The position numbers and the translations under genes were made by a program. 64,000 nucleotides of DNA from Bacillus sp. J37. Lineage in GTDB: Bacteria > Bacillota > Bacilli > Bacillales > Bacillaceae. The stretch covers positions 51,259 to 115,258 of the forward strand of contig NZ_JAEK01000013.1 of the NCBI RefSeq assembly GCF_000518865.1, given 5' to 3'. Positions 1 through 10,522 of the stretch are shown in pieces (position 1 is the stretch's first letter; each line of letters starts with the position of its first letter). The notes under the pieces were generated by a model, which saw nothing but the letters and a program-made list of their open reading frames with translations, was not told where the DNA came from and searched no databases.

Positions 1-216
1 TTTAAAACATCCGTTGGGAACATAACCGGTTTTGTCCCACTACTTGCAGGTGATGTCAATTGGAGAAATGTCAATGGTGCACTAAATGAAATTGGCTACA
101 ACGATACGATAACAGCTGAAATCACACCATACAAACTTGATCCTCGACCATTAGCTGTTGATACATCAAGGAATCTGGAGTTCATTTTTAACATGCAAGA
201 AATGGTGACACGTTAA
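1..216 (+). CDS. sugar phosphate isomerase/epimerase, C-terminal end (partial)
   Basis: The reading frame is open from the first base to a TAA at 214-216, giving the last 71 residues of a protein that starts outside the window. The segment with GDVNWRNVNGALNEIGYND followed by TAEITPYK resembles the end of AP-endonuclease-2-fold TIM-barrel sugar isomerases/epimerases, where a GDIDW-type motif precedes the final strand. Members interconvert keto sugars or inosose-type substrates. The next gene encodes a Gfo/Idh/MocA oxidoreductase, a very common partner in inositol or sugar-acid catabolism. The family call is fairly safe; the substrate is unknown. Confidence 0.75.
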   Translation, partial: FKTSVGNITGFVPLLAGDVNWRNVNGALNEIGYNDTITAEITPYKLDPRPLAVDTSRNLEFIFNMQEMVTR

Positions 217-225
217 CGAAGTGGA

Positions 226-279
226 CCAGAAGCTCTCTCTTTCAACCTAACTATCTAGCAGAGAGTCTTCGGTTTTTTT
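226..279 (+). terminator. imperfect hairpin with T-tract
   Basis: Arms 226-238 and 260-272 pair with one small bulge and are followed by seven T at 273-279. It lies between the epimerase stop and the next gene, so it probably reduces or ends read-through. Confidence 0.55.
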
Positions 280-309
280 ATTCAATTATAACCTAAAGGG
301 GGAAGAACG

Positions 310-1272
310 ATGCCAAAAGTAAAGGTTGGTTTTGTTGGCGTAGGAGGAATAGGTGCTGTCCACCTGCGAAACATTGCAAAGAACCCGGATGCAACGGTTG
401 CTGCGGTTTGCGATATTGCTGAGGAAAATGCACGACGAGCAGGAGAAGAATATCGTGCAACTGCCTATACAGACTTCGATGCGATGCTTTCACATGAGAA
501 GCTGGATGCCTTATTTATCTGTGTTCCTCCATTCGCTCATGGTGACATGGAAGAGAAGGCAGCACGCCTTGGGATACATTTAATGGTTGAAAAGCCGCTA
601 GGATTGAATATGAATTCCGTCGAGAAAAAGTTAGAAGCAATCAAGGATGCCGGTATTCTATGTGCAACAGGCTATTGTTTACGCTACTTAGATACTGTTG
701 CAATCGCAAAAGAATTTCTGTCAGGAAAAGAGATTGCCATGGTAAGAGGCTATTATTTAACCTCCTTTGTCAAAACACCATGGTTTAGGCAAATGGAAAA
801 ATCAGGCGGACAGCTTGTAGAACAGGCCACCCATATTGTAGATTTAATGCGTTATTTAGCAGGAGAAATCGTTTCGGTTTCTGCTGATATGAATCTACAT
901 GTTTTAAAAGATATACAGGGAATGAATATCCCTGATGTTTCATCTATTAATGTTACGTTTTCATCGGATGCGGTAGGACACTTAGATTGCTCCCTCACAC
1001 AGCCTGACCACAGAATGGGACTAGAAGTAATAGGAAATGGTTTCCGAGTGGAAGTGAATGGAAGGGATGTAACGATCATTGATGGAGAGAAAACAACGAC
1101 TTATACGTCAAAGGTTGATTTCTATGAAATACAAGATCATGCATTTATTGACGCAGTCAAAACGAAGAATAAAGATGTCATTCTCTCATCCTATGAAAAT
1201 GGACTTAAGACATTACATGTGACCCTTGCGGCGAATAGATCGAATGAGAAAGACATGATTGTTCATTTATAA
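310..1272 (+). CDS. Gfo/Idh/MocA-family oxidoreductase
   Basis: This 320-residue protein has the N-terminal Rossmann signature GVGGIG (G10, G12, G15) and the family EKP motif at 94-96, where the lysine is normally catalytic. The C-terminal half is the predicted mixed-sheet substrate domain. Family members oxidise or reduce sugars, inositols and sugar acids with NAD(P). The ATG at 310 follows an AAAGGGGG ribosome site at 295-302. The preceding epimerase-like gene suggests a shared sugar or polyol pathway, although a hairpin lies between them. The substrate cannot be read from sequence. Confidence 0.85.
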   Translation: MPKVKVGFVGVGGIGAVHLRNIAKNPDATVAAVCDIAEENARRAGEEYRATAYTDFDAMLSHEKLDALFICVPPFAHGDMEEKAARLGIHLMVEKPLGLNMNSVEKKLEAIKDAGILCATGYCLRYLDTVAIAKEFLSGKEIAMVRGYYLTSFVKTPWFRQMEKSGGQLVEQATHIVDLMRYLAGEIVSVSADMNLHVLKDIQGMNIPDVSSINVTFSSDAVGHLDCSLTQPDHRMGLEVIGNGFRVEVNGRDVTIIDGEKTTTYTSKVDFYEIQDHAFIDAVKTKNKDVILSSYENGLKTLHVTLAANRSNEKDMIVHL

Positions 1273-1361
1273 GTAGAAACGAAGGCTGTACTATAGTATG
1301 GGTTCAAATAGTTCTTATCGCCACAGTAAATTTGAATTTATTATCAACCTAGAAAAGTTAT

Positions 1362-1396
1362 GACTGTAGAGTGTTCCAACACCTTACAGTCTTTTT
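1362..1396 (+). terminator. rho-independent terminator after the oxidoreductase
   Basis: A 14-bp stem with two mismatches (1362-1391, loop around TCCA) is followed by TTTTT at 1392-1396. Confidence 0.75.
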
Positions 1397-1876
1397 AGTG
1401 ATTTATCGAACGAAAAGCTTACATATTAACACCATTTTAGAAAGCGCTTCCCATAGAGTTATAAAGATAAATGCAACATTTTCTGTCCACAAGTTAAAGA
1501 GTTGAATAAAAGAGAGTCAGTAATTAAAAGATGGATGTAGGTTATTAGATTTATTTCATTTTTTTTACAACTTTTGTTGATTATTTTAAATTTTTTGATT
1601 AATAGAACATAAATTTAAACAGGAGAACGATTATAAAGGAAACTAAATCTTTTGGAAGAATGTTTTTAGTTATAAAACAACTTTTATCGAAACAACATTT
1701 TATAAGGGGGTGATAGCAATAATAGAAAGTGATGCAGATTCTGGTGTTATGATGTTTCACTAAGGTAAATTATTTTAATATTTAACCTCTTACTATTTTT
1801 AAAGCAAATTATAAAATATTTATCATTATTGGAACTAAATAATAGATTGATATATAAGTAAAAAGGAGAGAATTAT
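1397..1876. other. gene-free leader region before the enolase-superfamily gene
   Basis: No convincing gene is visible. The stretch is very AT-rich and stop-dense. It holds a cre-like palindrome (listed separately), a short GTG-started frame of 17 codons at about 1710 that I do not consider a gene, and a weak promoter candidate close to the next start: TTGGAA at 1829-1834 with TATATA/TATAAG at 1851-1858. The strong AAAAGGAGAG ribosome site is at 1860-1869. Confidence 0.4.
1439..1452 (+). promoter_or_regulatory. cre-like (CcpA) site
   Basis: AGAAAGCGCTTCCC matches the Bacillus catabolite-responsive consensus TGWAARCGYTWNCW at 12 of 14 positions, including the central palindrome AAGCGCTT. It sits about 430 bp before the enolase-superfamily gene, which is far for direct promoter control, so function is uncertain. 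Confidence 0.45.
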
Positions 1877-3028
1877 ATGAAGATGTTAGATTTAGCTAAT
1901 AAAGAAATTGAGAAACTGGAATGGTGCAAGCTGCCAGGTAAAAGGATACGTGCAGCAGGGTGTAATGCACGCCTAGGTGTTCATGGAGATAGTGTTCCTT
2001 TAGACCTTGTCCGGGTATCAATAGGAGGGCATGAAGGTTTTGGGTGGTCTCGAATAAATGAACAACGAGCACAGGAACTTTTAGGTAAAAAAGTTGGTGA
2101 GTTATTTAATCATAATGGAGAAGTAAATTCCCTTTATTATGATATTGAATTTCCCCTATTAGATTGGCTAGGAAAAATAAAGAACATGCCTGTATATAAG
2201 TTATTATTAGGCGACACAGATTTAAAAATAAGTGTTCCATGCTATGATACTTCTCTTTATTTTGATGACCTCCACCTTCAGGACGAAGATGATGCGGTAA
2301 AACTTATCCAATCGCAGGCATTAGAAGGAAAAGCACGGGGACATCGAGCATACAAAATTAAAGTAGGTCGCGGAGCTATGCACATGCCTCTCGATAAAGG
2401 GACAGAAAGAGACATTGCCATTATAAATGGAGTTCGAGAAGCAGTAGGCCCAGATGCTAAAATTATGATTGACGCTAATAATGGATATAACCTAAACCTT
2501 ACTAAATATGTTCTGAAGGCAACTGCCCATTCTAACATCACATGGATCGAAGAAGCCTTTCATGAAGATCCACCTCTTCTTGAAAACTTAAAGAATTGGA
2601 TTCAAAATGAAGGATTGAATGTACTTGTAACAGATGGTGAAGGAGATGCCGCACCACAAATAGTTGATTGGGCGAAACAGGGATATTTAGATGCAATACA
2701 GTATGACATCCTTCACTATGGTTTTCATAAGTGGATAAATTTAGGTCAGGAACTGGATAAAGCAAGTGTATATACTGCACCGCACAGTTATGGCTGTGTA
2801 TATGGAAATTATGTATTAGGTCATTTAGCTCCACTAATTAAAGGTTTTTTATTCATAGAGTGGGATGAGATAAATATTGAAGGAATCGATACTTCAAGTT
2901 ACATAATGAATGAAGGAAAGGTGGAAGTACCCGATAAACCAGGATTCGGTATTGAATTGGATCATCATTTTTACAGTAAAATGGTAGAAAAATCCGGTTG
3001 GAGTGTTTGTAAAAAACTTGTAGGGTAA
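1877..3028 (+). CDS. mandelate racemase/muconate lactonizing enzyme-family protein (enolase superfamily)
   Basis: This 383-residue protein has the enolase-superfamily layout: an N-terminal capping domain, then a TIM barrel with the KxK motif K160-I-K162, an Asp metal ligand D199 in IDANNGYN, glutamates at 225/226 in WIEEAF, an acidic TDGEG segment near 252, and a late histidine H303 in APHSYG. The KxK plus His pattern suits a sugar-acid dehydratase or racemase using Mg2+ and proton abstraction from a carboxylate alpha carbon. It appears monocistronic, with its own leader and a strong terminator. The exact substrate is not evident. Confidence 0.8.
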   Translation: MKMLDLANKEIEKLEWCKLPGKRIRAAGCNARLGVHGDSVPLDLVRVSIGGHEGFGWSRINEQRAQELLGKKVGELFNHNGEVNSLYYDIEFPLLDWLGKIKNMPVYKLLLGDTDLKISVPCYDTSLYFDDLHLQDEDDAVKLIQSQALEGKARGHRAYKIKVGRGAMHMPLDKGTERDIAIINGVREAVGPDAKIMIDANNGYNLNLTKYVLKATAHSNITWIEEAFHEDPPLLENLKNWIQNEGLNVLVTDGEGDAAPQIVDWAKQGYLDAIQYDILHYGFHKWINLGQELDKASVYTAPHSYGCVYGNYVLGHLAPLIKGFLFIEWDEINIEGIDTSSYIMNEGKVEVPDKPGFGIELDHHFYSKMVEKSGWSVCKKLVG

Positions 3029-3032
3029 TTTC

Positions 3033-3077
3033 AAATAAAGATCCACACCTATAAGAAATAGGTGTGGATCTTTATTT
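3033..3077. terminator. strong, perfectly paired terminator, probably bidirectional
   Basis: Arms 3033-3052 and 3058-3077 are perfect 20-bp complements with the loop AAGAA. The outer part is A/T-rich on both sides, so it may work in both directions. Confidence 0.85.
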
Positions 3078-3080
3078 GTC

Positions 3081-3233
3081 ATTTTTCAGTACCTATTTTT
3101 TGAAAAAGGAACGTGGGATGATGTTTTGATAGTTTATGATTTACAAAGACCTAAACATCGTGGAGACTTTGATAAGAATAGGCAAGCATTTGATATTAAT
3201 GTGATACCACTTGAATTTTCATTTATTGGATAA
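3081..3233 (+). pseudogene. C-terminal remnant of an unidentified gene
   Basis: An open frame without a start codon or ribosome site runs to TAA at 3231-3233. From 3111 it has plausible coding character, including VYDLQRPKHRGDFDKNRQ and a hydrophobic end. It begins directly after the terminator of the previous gene and is followed by another broken gene, so it looks like the tail of a deleted gene. I do not recognise the family. Confidence 0.35.
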
Positions 3234-3326
3234 TAAAGATATTGAGTTATTTATATTCTACCCGTTGTCTAATGTTTGTCTCTAACGATGTGGAACAAAA
3301 TATTTAAAGGGAAAAATGAATAAAAA

Positions 3327-4278
<952 letters not shown>

Positions 4279-4376
4279 TATTTAAGTTACCTTTTTATCA
4301 ACACAACACATTCAAAATGGTATTTTAGGGCGAGTCTTTTCTAAAAAAATGATGTTTATTTGGTGATAATTCATAT

Positions 4377-4414
4377 AAAAGCGTGAGGATCTACTGTGGA
4401 TCCTCACGCTTTTT
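4377..4414. terminator. strong terminator after the aldo/keto reductase remnant
   Basis: GCGTGAGGATC (4381-4391) pairs perfectly with 4399-4409, flanked by AAAA and TTTTT, so it may work in both directions. Confidence 0.85.
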
Positions 4415-4884
4415 GATTTGATGCAACAATCTTACTCGGTTTCGTGTGAGTAATTTAAAGAAATCGCTCTCGAAGATTTGGCATCTCGTATTCCACTAAA
4501 ATATGTAAATAGGAAAGGAAGGTAAGCAAGTCTTATAAGGGTAAGTGGTTTTTTTATGAAGGAATAAACCACGTAAGGTTCTCTTACGAAATGAGAGAAA
4601 GTAGCTAGCAACAAAGATAATATAAAAGTAGAAAGTGGTGAAGATAGTCCAAATGGTAAGACCACCTCTTAAATAGTCTTAATATTCAGAAAAAATGCGA
4701 GCTAATCAAGAACTTTTGGACTATCAACAAACAGCCCAGGTTAGAAATATAGACAAGGAGCTTCCTGATTTTATTTTTTTAAGAAGGTAGGTAGTAAGGT
4801 AACCGTCATATTTATCATCATGGAATCGTTCTCACATTTTTTATAACAATGATAACAACCAATATCTAAAGGGAGGGTGAGAGG
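4415..4884. other. regulatory intergenic region before the ABC importer operon
   Basis: I see no gene here; a 77-codon minus-strand frame at 4432-4665 has no recognisable features. The region contains a FadR-like operator (listed separately), a short weak hairpin AGGA/TCCT with a T-run around 4757-4780, and a ribosome site GGGAGGGTGAG just before the start at 4885. Confidence 0.5.
4654..4664 (+). promoter_or_regulatory. FadR/GntR-type operator core TGGTAAGACCA
   Basis: TGGTAAGACCA is the TGGTnnnACCA dyad typical of FadR-subfamily GntR regulators, and the same 11-mer recurs at 12066-12076. A 12-mer, AAGTAGAAAGTG, also precedes both copies (4626-4637 and 12032-12043). It lies about 220 bp before the importer operon. 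The likely binder is the GntR protein encoded at 17989; that is inference. Confidence 0.65.
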
Positions 4885-5799
4885 ATGAGAAATTACATCA
4901 TTAAGTATTTACTTCAATTCATTCCAGTTCTATTAATCATTTCGTTTGTCGTCTTTGTATTAATTTATTTATCCGGAGATCCAGTAGCACTATTAATCTC
5001 TGATAATGCAACCCCGCAACAAATTGAAGAATTACGAGAGTCGTTGGGATTAAATGAACCATTCTACGTTCAGTATGGAATCTACTTAATGAATATGATT
5101 CAAGGAGATTTCGGTACTTCATATGTGTATCAGGAAGAAGCACTATCCATTGTTTTAGACCGTTTACCAGCGACAATATTGTTAGGATCTGTTTCGATGA
5201 TCTTTGCCATTTTACTATCGGTTCCTTTGGGAATCTTATCAGCCATTAAAAGAAATTCGTATATTGATTTGATCATTTCTGGATTTTCAGTTGCAGGAAA
5301 GGCGATTCCAAATTTTTGGCAGGGTATCATGCTTATCTTAGTCTTTTCCATTATATTGGGGATGTTTCCCGTCTCTGGTGATGGATCTTGGAAACATTTA
5401 ATTTTGCCAGCCATAACACTTGGGAGCAGTGCTGCTGCAGAGATAACCAGGCTCATTCGTTCCAGCATGTTAGATGTATTGAATCAAGATTATGTACGTA
5501 CAGCCAAAAGCAAAGGAATTCCGGGTCATTTTGTTATCATTCGACACGCTTTTCGAAATTGTTTAATTCCAGTTATAACAATTATGGCAGCTCAAATTTC
5601 AGGGATTGTCGGGGGTGCTGTGATAACAGAAACCGTCTTTGCCTGGCCAGGGATGGGTCAGTTATTAGTAAAGGCAATCAGTGTCAGGGATATGGCGGTT
5701 GTTCAAGCAGTCGTATTTGTAAGTGCCTTCGCCATTCTATTAATGAATTTTTTAGCGGATATTACCTATCGTCTAACAGATCCACGGATTAAGTACTAG
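4885..5799 (+). CDS. peptide/nickel-type ABC transporter permease (DppB/GsiC-like)
   Basis: A 304-residue polytopic membrane protein starting with the typical MRNYIIKYLLQFIPVLLI helix. It carries the importer EAA-type cytoplasmic loop around 200-220 (LNQDYVRTAKSKGI) and the ending LADITYRLTDPRIKY common to DppB/GsiC proteins. It forms half of the membrane channel of an Opp/Dpp-class importer. It starts a five-gene set of two permeases, two ATPases and a binding protein, 12 bp before the partner permease. Proximity to monooxygenases suggests that the substrate is a small catabolised compound rather than a peptide. Confidence 0.92.
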   Translation: MRNYIIKYLLQFIPVLLIISFVVFVLIYLSGDPVALLISDNATPQQIEELRESLGLNEPFYVQYGIYLMNMIQGDFGTSYVYQEEALSIVLDRLPATILLGSVSMIFAILLSVPLGILSAIKRNSYIDLIISGFSVAGKAIPNFWQGIMLILVFSIILGMFPVSGDGSWKHLILPAITLGSSAAAEITRLIRSSMLDVLNQDYVRTAKSKGIPGHFVIIRHAFRNCLIPVITIMAAQISGIVGGAVITETVFAWPGMGQLLVKAISVRDMAVVQAVVFVSAFAILLMNFLADITYRLTDPRIKY

Positions 5800-5811
5800 G
5801 AGGTGTAGTGA

Positions 5812-6735
5812 ATGACCATTGAAATTCGAGTGAATGAGGTAGCAAATAAAAAACAGCATATCGAAAAAAAGCGATCTGATTTGTTTAGACGTTGGAAACA
5901 TATTCTTCTATTCAGCAAAACAGGTACTGCAGGATTAATCATTGTATGGATGGTGATTTTGACAGCTATCTTTGCCCCATATCTTGCACCACATGATCCA
6001 ACTGATATGGACGCAAGAAATACCCTTGCACCTCCTTTTTGGATGGAGAATGGGTCAACAGAACATATTTTAGGGACAGATAATCTTGGTAGGGATTTGT
6101 TAAGCCGGATTATTTATGGCACGCAAATATCTCTACTTGTAAGTGTTGCTTCCGTTTTAATCGCGGGTGTAATTGGAATATCTCTCGGTGTCATTTGCGG
6201 TTTTTATGGTGGTAAATGGTTTGATCATGTCATTATGCGTGTGGTTGATGCCAAAATGGCTATACCGGGCATCTTGCTAATGCTTGTCATAATAGGAGTA
6301 TTTGGATCAAGTGTCACCACATTAATTCTTGTTCTGGGCTTTACTGAGTGGACAGCGTATACACGTCTAGTTCGAGGTGAAGTTTTGAAAATTAAACAGC
6401 TTGATTATGTAAAAGCAGCGCGTTCGATTGGTACAAAGGATCGGACGATCATGTTTAAACATATCCTTCCCAATATTGTATCCATTTGTATTGTCATTTC
6501 AACTTTAACAGTAGGTGGCAATATTGTGTTGGAAGCCTCCCTCAGTTTTTTAGGTTTGGGTGTTCAACCGCCAATCGTTTCATGGGGGTATATGCTTAAC
6601 GAAGGGAGAGACCATATTGCAACAAGCTGGTGGATTTCAACTTTTCCAGGGATAGCTATTTCACTAACTGTATTAGGAATTATTTTTCTTGGTGATTGGC
6701 TAAGAGATCTATTTGATCCGCGCACAAAGTCTTAA
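5812..6735 (+). CDS. peptide/nickel-type ABC transporter permease (DppC/GsiD-like)
   Basis: This 307-residue inner-membrane permease has the OppC/DppC arrangement: a cytoplasmic N-terminus of about 35 residues, a first helix, the conserved periplasmic stretch LAPHDPTDMDARNTLAPP, LGTDNLGRDLLSRIIYGT near 85-102, and the EAA loop QLDYVKAARSIGTKDRTI. It ends in the typical WLRDLFDPR. It pairs with the preceding DppB-like permease and starts after a GGAGGTGTAG ribosome site. Confidence 0.92.
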   Translation: MTIEIRVNEVANKKQHIEKKRSDLFRRWKHILLFSKTGTAGLIIVWMVILTAIFAPYLAPHDPTDMDARNTLAPPFWMENGSTEHILGTDNLGRDLLSRIIYGTQISLLVSVASVLIAGVIGISLGVICGFYGGKWFDHVIMRVVDAKMAIPGILLMLVIIGVFGSSVTTLILVLGFTEWTAYTRLVRGEVLKIKQLDYVKAARSIGTKDRTIMFKHILPNIVSICIVISTLTVGGNIVLEASLSFLGLGVQPPIVSWGYMLNEGRDHIATSWWISTFPGIAISLTVLGIIFLGDWLRDLFDPRTKS

Positions 6736-6780
6736 AGAATATTTAAGGGACCATTTTGGAACGAGTAAGGAGGGAGTTCA

Positions 6781-7785
6781 TTGACTTTACAGGAAAAACT
6801 GCTGGAAGTGAAAGAGTTAAAAACCTATTTTATGACAGATAGGGGAGTAACTCGTTCTGTTGATGGAGTGTCGTTTACGATTGAACATGGAGAAGTACTC
6901 GGTATTGTAGGAGAGTCCGGTTCAGGAAAAAGTGTAACGTCTTATTCTGTTATGGGCTTAGTCGATGAACCCGGAGAAATTGTAGGAGGCGAGATTTTAT
7001 TCGAAGGGAAGGACTTGACAAAAATTTCGAAAAAGGAGCTAAGAAAACTACAAGGAAACTCAATTTCAATGATTTTTCAAGAACCAGTTACTTCGCTAAA
7101 TCCATTACTTAAAATAGGTTATCAAATTTCCGAAAATATCATACTTCATCAATCGATGAATAAAAGGATGGCAAAGCAAAAAAGCATTAAAATGTTAAAG
7201 AAAGTAGGGATTGCTCGAGCAGAAGAGTTGTATAACGCTTATCCGCATGAATTAAGTGGAGGTATGAGGCAACGTGTGATGATTGCAATAGCGCTGTCTT
7301 GTAATCCTAAGCTACTGATTGCCGATGAACCAACAACAGCATTAGATGTGACAATTCAAGCCCAAATCCTATCGTTAATGAAAAATCTAAGAATGGATAT
7401 AAATACCTCTGTCATGATTATTTCACATGACCTAGGTGTTATAGCTGAATTAGCAGACAGAGTATTAGTCATGTATGCGGGTCAAGTGATTGAGGAAGGG
7501 AATGTTTTTGACTTATTTAAATCTCCAAAACATCCATATACGCTTGGATTAATAAATAGCACACCAAAAATAACGGACACAAAGGAACTATTAGATTCGA
7601 TACCTGGTACGGTTCCTGGTCCCTCAGAAATGCCGACAGGTTGTCGATTTCATCCGCGCTGTAAATTTGCTATGAAGAAATGTGTAAATCATGAGCCTTT
7701 TCTACAAAAGCTATCATCAGGATCTAAGGTACGATGTTGGCTCCATGAGGAAAAGGAGGTGAATATAGTTGACGAGTCTGAGTGA
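6781..7785 (+). CDS. peptide-type ABC transporter ATP-binding protein (DppD/OppD-like)
   Basis: A 334-residue ATPase with Walker A GESGSGKS (44-51), a signature LSGGMRQRV, Walker B LLIADEPTTALDV and the H-loop of IISHDLGVI. The C-terminal oligopeptide/dipeptide extension includes PTGCRFHPRCKFAMKKC and a later CW, the four-cysteine set seen in DppD/OppD proteins. The start is TTG at 6781, placed by the AAGGAGGGAG ribosome site at 6769-6778. It energises import with the following ATPase, whose start overlaps its end by 17 bp. Confidence 0.92.
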   Translation: MTLQEKLLEVKELKTYFMTDRGVTRSVDGVSFTIEHGEVLGIVGESGSGKSVTSYSVMGLVDEPGEIVGGEILFEGKDLTKISKKELRKLQGNSISMIFQEPVTSLNPLLKIGYQISENIILHQSMNKRMAKQKSIKMLKKVGIARAEELYNAYPHELSGGMRQRVMIAIALSCNPKLLIADEPTTALDVTIQAQILSLMKNLRMDINTSVMIISHDLGVIAELADRVLVMYAGQVIEEGNVFDLFKSPKHPYTLGLINSTPKITDTKELLDSIPGTVPGPSEMPTGCRFHPRCKFAMKKCVNHEPFLQKLSSGSKVRCWLHEEKEVNIVDESE

Positions 7786-8782
7786 AATCGAACAACCGCT
7801 ATTAGAGGTAAAAGGACTAAAAAAGCATTATGAGATTTCTAAAGGTTGGCTTGGCAAAGAAAAAGAAAAATTAAAAGCAGTGGATGGTGTCAACTTTAAG
7901 GTTTACAGAGGAGAAACCTTTGGGATTGTTGGAGAATCAGGCTGCGGAAAGTCCACAACAGGTAATGCAATTCTTCGATTACTAGAGGCTACTGAAGGTG
8001 AAATCCTATTCGAAGGGAAGGACTTAAGAACATTAACACCTGAACAAATGCGGGAAAAAAGAAAGGACATTCAAATGGTGTTTCAAGATCCATTTTCTTC
8101 ATTAAATCCTAGATTAAGAGTTTCTGAAATTATTGCTGAGCCATTACGTTCCCACAATATTTTTAATGGCAATAAGCAAGAACTAAAAAAACGGGTTCGT
8201 GAGCTAATGGATATTGTCGGATTAAGTTCGTCATATGAAAACCGATTTCCACATGAATTCAGTGGTGGCCAGCGTCAGCGTATCGGTATCGCTCGTGCAC
8301 TAGCATTGCAGCCGAAGTTGATTGTTTGTGATGAAGCTGTGTCTGCCCTTGATGTTTCTATTCAATCGCAAATTTTAAATTTACTCTCCAACCTGCAAAA
8401 GGAATTCAAACTCACTTATATTTTTATTGGTCATGGTCTTCCGGCGGTCAAACATATTAGTGACAGAATAGCCGTTATGTATTTAGGGAAAATTGTTGAA
8501 GTTGCTAACAAAGATCAACTATTTAAAAATCCCGGTCATCCGTATACAAAAGGGCTTTTGTCCTCTATTCCCATTCCGGATCCCACAATGCGGAACGAAC
8601 AGAAACAAGTGATGATCAATGGTGATATTCCGAGCCCATCCAATCCTCCTAAAGGGTGTAATTTTAACACACGTTGTCCATATGTGGTTGATGCATGTAT
8701 GCAAGATGAACCCCCGTTAAGAGAAGTCACGAAAAGTGGACAATTAGTTGCCTGTCATTACCCACAAGTTCCTAACAATTAA
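7769..8782 (+). CDS. peptide-type ABC transporter ATP-binding protein (DppF/OppF-like)
   Basis: This 337-residue ATPase has Walker A GESGCGKS (55-62), [15 protein letters not shown] and Walker [14 protein letters not shown]. The C-terminal extension has the [12 protein letters not shown] cysteine set. The TTG start at 7769 follows AAAAGGAGGTGA and overlaps the upstream ATPase gene, indicating translational coupling. One oddity: the H-loop reads IGHGLPAV instead of the usual SHDLSVV; the histidine is kept, so it should work. Confidence 0.92.
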   Translation: MTSLSEIEQPLLEVKGLKKHYEISKGWLGKEKEKLKAVDGVNFKVYRGETFGIVGESGCGKSTTGNAILRLLEATEGEILFEGKDLRTLTPEQMREKRKDIQMVFQDPFSSLNPRLRVSEIIAEPLRSHNIFNGNKQELKKRVRELMDIVGLSSSYENRFPHEFSGGQRQRIGIARALALQPKLIVCDEAVSALDVSIQSQILNLLSNLQKEFKLTYIFIGHGLPAVKHISDRIAVMYLGKIVEVANKDQLFKNPGHPYTKGLLSSIPIPDPTMRNEQKQVMINGDIPSPSNPPKGCNFNTRCPYVVDACMQDEPPLREVTKSGQLVACHYPQVPNN

Positions 8783-8842
8783 ATAAAATGAATAGCCTTA
8801 CTAGGATTCTTACAAAATAATCTGGTTAAAGGATGGTTGGAG

Positions 8843-10408
8843 ATGAAAACAAAAACAATGAAGCTATTTTTTTACCTACTACTGATTATCCAATTGCTGG
8901 TAGTTACCGCCTGTAGTAACCAAACGGAGGAAAGTTCAGGTGATGGGAAAACAAATTCAGAAGAAAGCAATGATCTCACGATTGCGATAAGCCAGGACGT
9001 AGATACCTTTGACACACATAATACAACAGCCGTCTCAACAGAAAGTGTGATGGTGAATTTACAAAGCTATTTAATTAAACGGGATAATGAAAGTAAACTT
9101 CATCCCCATTTACTAGAGTCATATGAACTAAAGGACGATCTCACATGGTCTTTTGTTTTGAAGGAAAATATTAAATTTCATAATGGGGACCCTTTAACAG
9201 CTGAGGATGTGAAGTTCTCACTTGAGCGAGTGGCAACAGATAATACATTAAAACAATACCAAAACTATAAAACAATTAAAGAAGTAAAGATTATCGATGA
9301 TACTCATTTTGACATTGTTACAGATGGGCCAGACCCCGTTTTACCATATCGATTAGCTAGGGAAGCTGCGGGAATTTTTCCGAAAAAATACATTGAAGAA
9401 AATGGGTGGGAAGAGTTTCTTAAGCATCCCATCGGCAGTGGTCCATATGAGTTCGTTGAATGGAATAAAGGTGAGAGTTTAGTCATGAAGAAATTTAATG
9501 ACTATTTTGGAGGCGATGTATCTGATTGGGATACGATCACATTCAGAACAATTATTGAGACTTCGACACGAATTGGAGAAGTGTTAACAGGTGGTGTTCA
9601 AATTGCCAATTCTATCCCGCCAACAGATTGGGACCGTGTGAATAGTAATGATAGAACAGAAGTAATTAATGGTGACCAAACAAGTGTCATGATGTTAATG
9701 GTCAATCAAAATAAAGAGTTTAAAACATCAGATTCTAAAGTTCGCGAAGCCATTGATTATGCAATTGATAATCAAGCATTAATTGATAAATATACTCCAG
9801 GCTCTGTTGCCACAAGAACGCGTGTTGTACCAGGAGTAGCCGGATTTGAAGAAAGCTTATATGACACAAATCGATATGATCCTGAAAAAGCAATACAGCT
9901 TCTTGAAGAGGCTGGCTATATTGACAGTAATCCGCTTGAAATTACTTACACTGCTTCACAAGGACGTACGTATGCTGATAGTGAGCAAGCCCAAATGATA
10001 ACAGGGATGCTAGAAGCAGTTGGTATTAAAGTCAATCTTAAATTACTTGAAGCAAGCCAATATGTAGATGTAAGAACAACGGGCAAAAATGAAGAACTCT
10101 TACAAACAAGCTGGAACAACACATTATTCGATCCATCTTTGGCATTGATTCATTTCCATTCAACCTATAATTCTGAAGGTTTTGGTTATAACAATCCTGT
10201 AGTTGATGATTTACTTGATAAAGCAGCAGTAAATATGAACCCTGAAGAAAGAGCAAAACAGTATCAGGAGGTACAAAAAATTGTATCTGAGGAACTACCT
10301 TATATCTACATTTACGTCTTGAAGGATTTTTATGCGGTAAGTGATTCTGTTCAATTTGAACCACGAGTAGACGGTATGTTCTATGTTGAAGAAATCAAAA
10401 AGAAATAA
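8843..10408 (+). CDS. substrate-binding lipoprotein of the Opp/Dpp-type importer (SBP family 5)
   Basis: A 521-residue extracellular solute-binding protein. ATG 8843 fits the AAAGGATGG ribosome site better than the in-frame TTG at 8837. The N-terminus is a lipoprotein signal: a hydrophobic stretch ending VVTAC, so the mature protein begins with a lipidated Cys. Family-5 hallmarks follow, such as a WSFVLKENIKFHNGDPLTAEDVKFS block and KHPIGSGPYEF. It closes the importer operon and is followed by a U-less hairpin and then a flavin monooxygenase, suggesting that it captures that enzyme's substrate or a precursor. Confidence 0.92.
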   Translation: MKTKTMKLFFYLLLIIQLLVVTACSNQTEESSGDGKTNSEESNDLTIAISQDVDTFDTHNTTAVSTESVMVNLQSYLIKRDNESKLHPHLLESYELKDDLTWSFVLKENIKFHNGDPLTAEDVKFSLERVATDNTLKQYQNYKTIKEVKIIDDTHFDIVTDGPDPVLPYRLAREAAGIFPKKYIEENGWEEFLKHPIGSGPYEFVEWNKGESLVMKKFNDYFGGDVSDWDTITFRTIIETSTRIGEVLTGGVQIANSIPPTDWDRVNSNDRTEVINGDQTSVMMLMVNQNKEFKTSDSKVREAIDYAIDNQALIDKYTPGSVATRTRVVPGVAGFEESLYDTNRYDPEKAIQLLEEAGYIDSNPLEITYTASQGRTYADSEQAQMITGMLEAVGIKVNLKLLEASQYVDVRTTGKNEELLQTSWNNTLFDPSLALIHFHSTYNSEGFGYNNPVVDDLLDKAAVNMNPEERAKQYQEVQKIVSEELPYIYIYVLKDFYAVSDSVQFEPRVDGMFYVEEIKKK

Positions 10409-10418
10409 CAATGGGAAA

Positions 10419-10444
10419 GAGTGCTCGACATAAAAAGAGCACTC
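10419..10444 (+). other. intercistronic hairpin without T-tract
   Basis: GAGTGCTC (10419-10426) and GAGCACTC (10437-10444) form a perfect 8-bp stem between the binding-protein gene and the monooxygenase. No T-run follows, so an mRNA-stabilising or processing role is more likely than termination. Confidence 0.45.
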
Positions 10445-10522
10445 ATTATCTTCTATGGTATCTATCGTATGATTTTAATTATCGCGAGAATACAACTTCT
10501 AATTGAATGGGAGGAATAATCA

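Noticed and set aside
1710..1763. Short GTG-started frame with a GGGGG leader
   Set aside because: Only 17 codons with no recognisable family; insufficient to call a gene.
4432..4665. Minus-strand frame of 77 codons in the intergenic region
   Set aside because: No ribosome site, no recognisable motif, and it covers the conserved operator and 12-bp element, so it is most likely chance.
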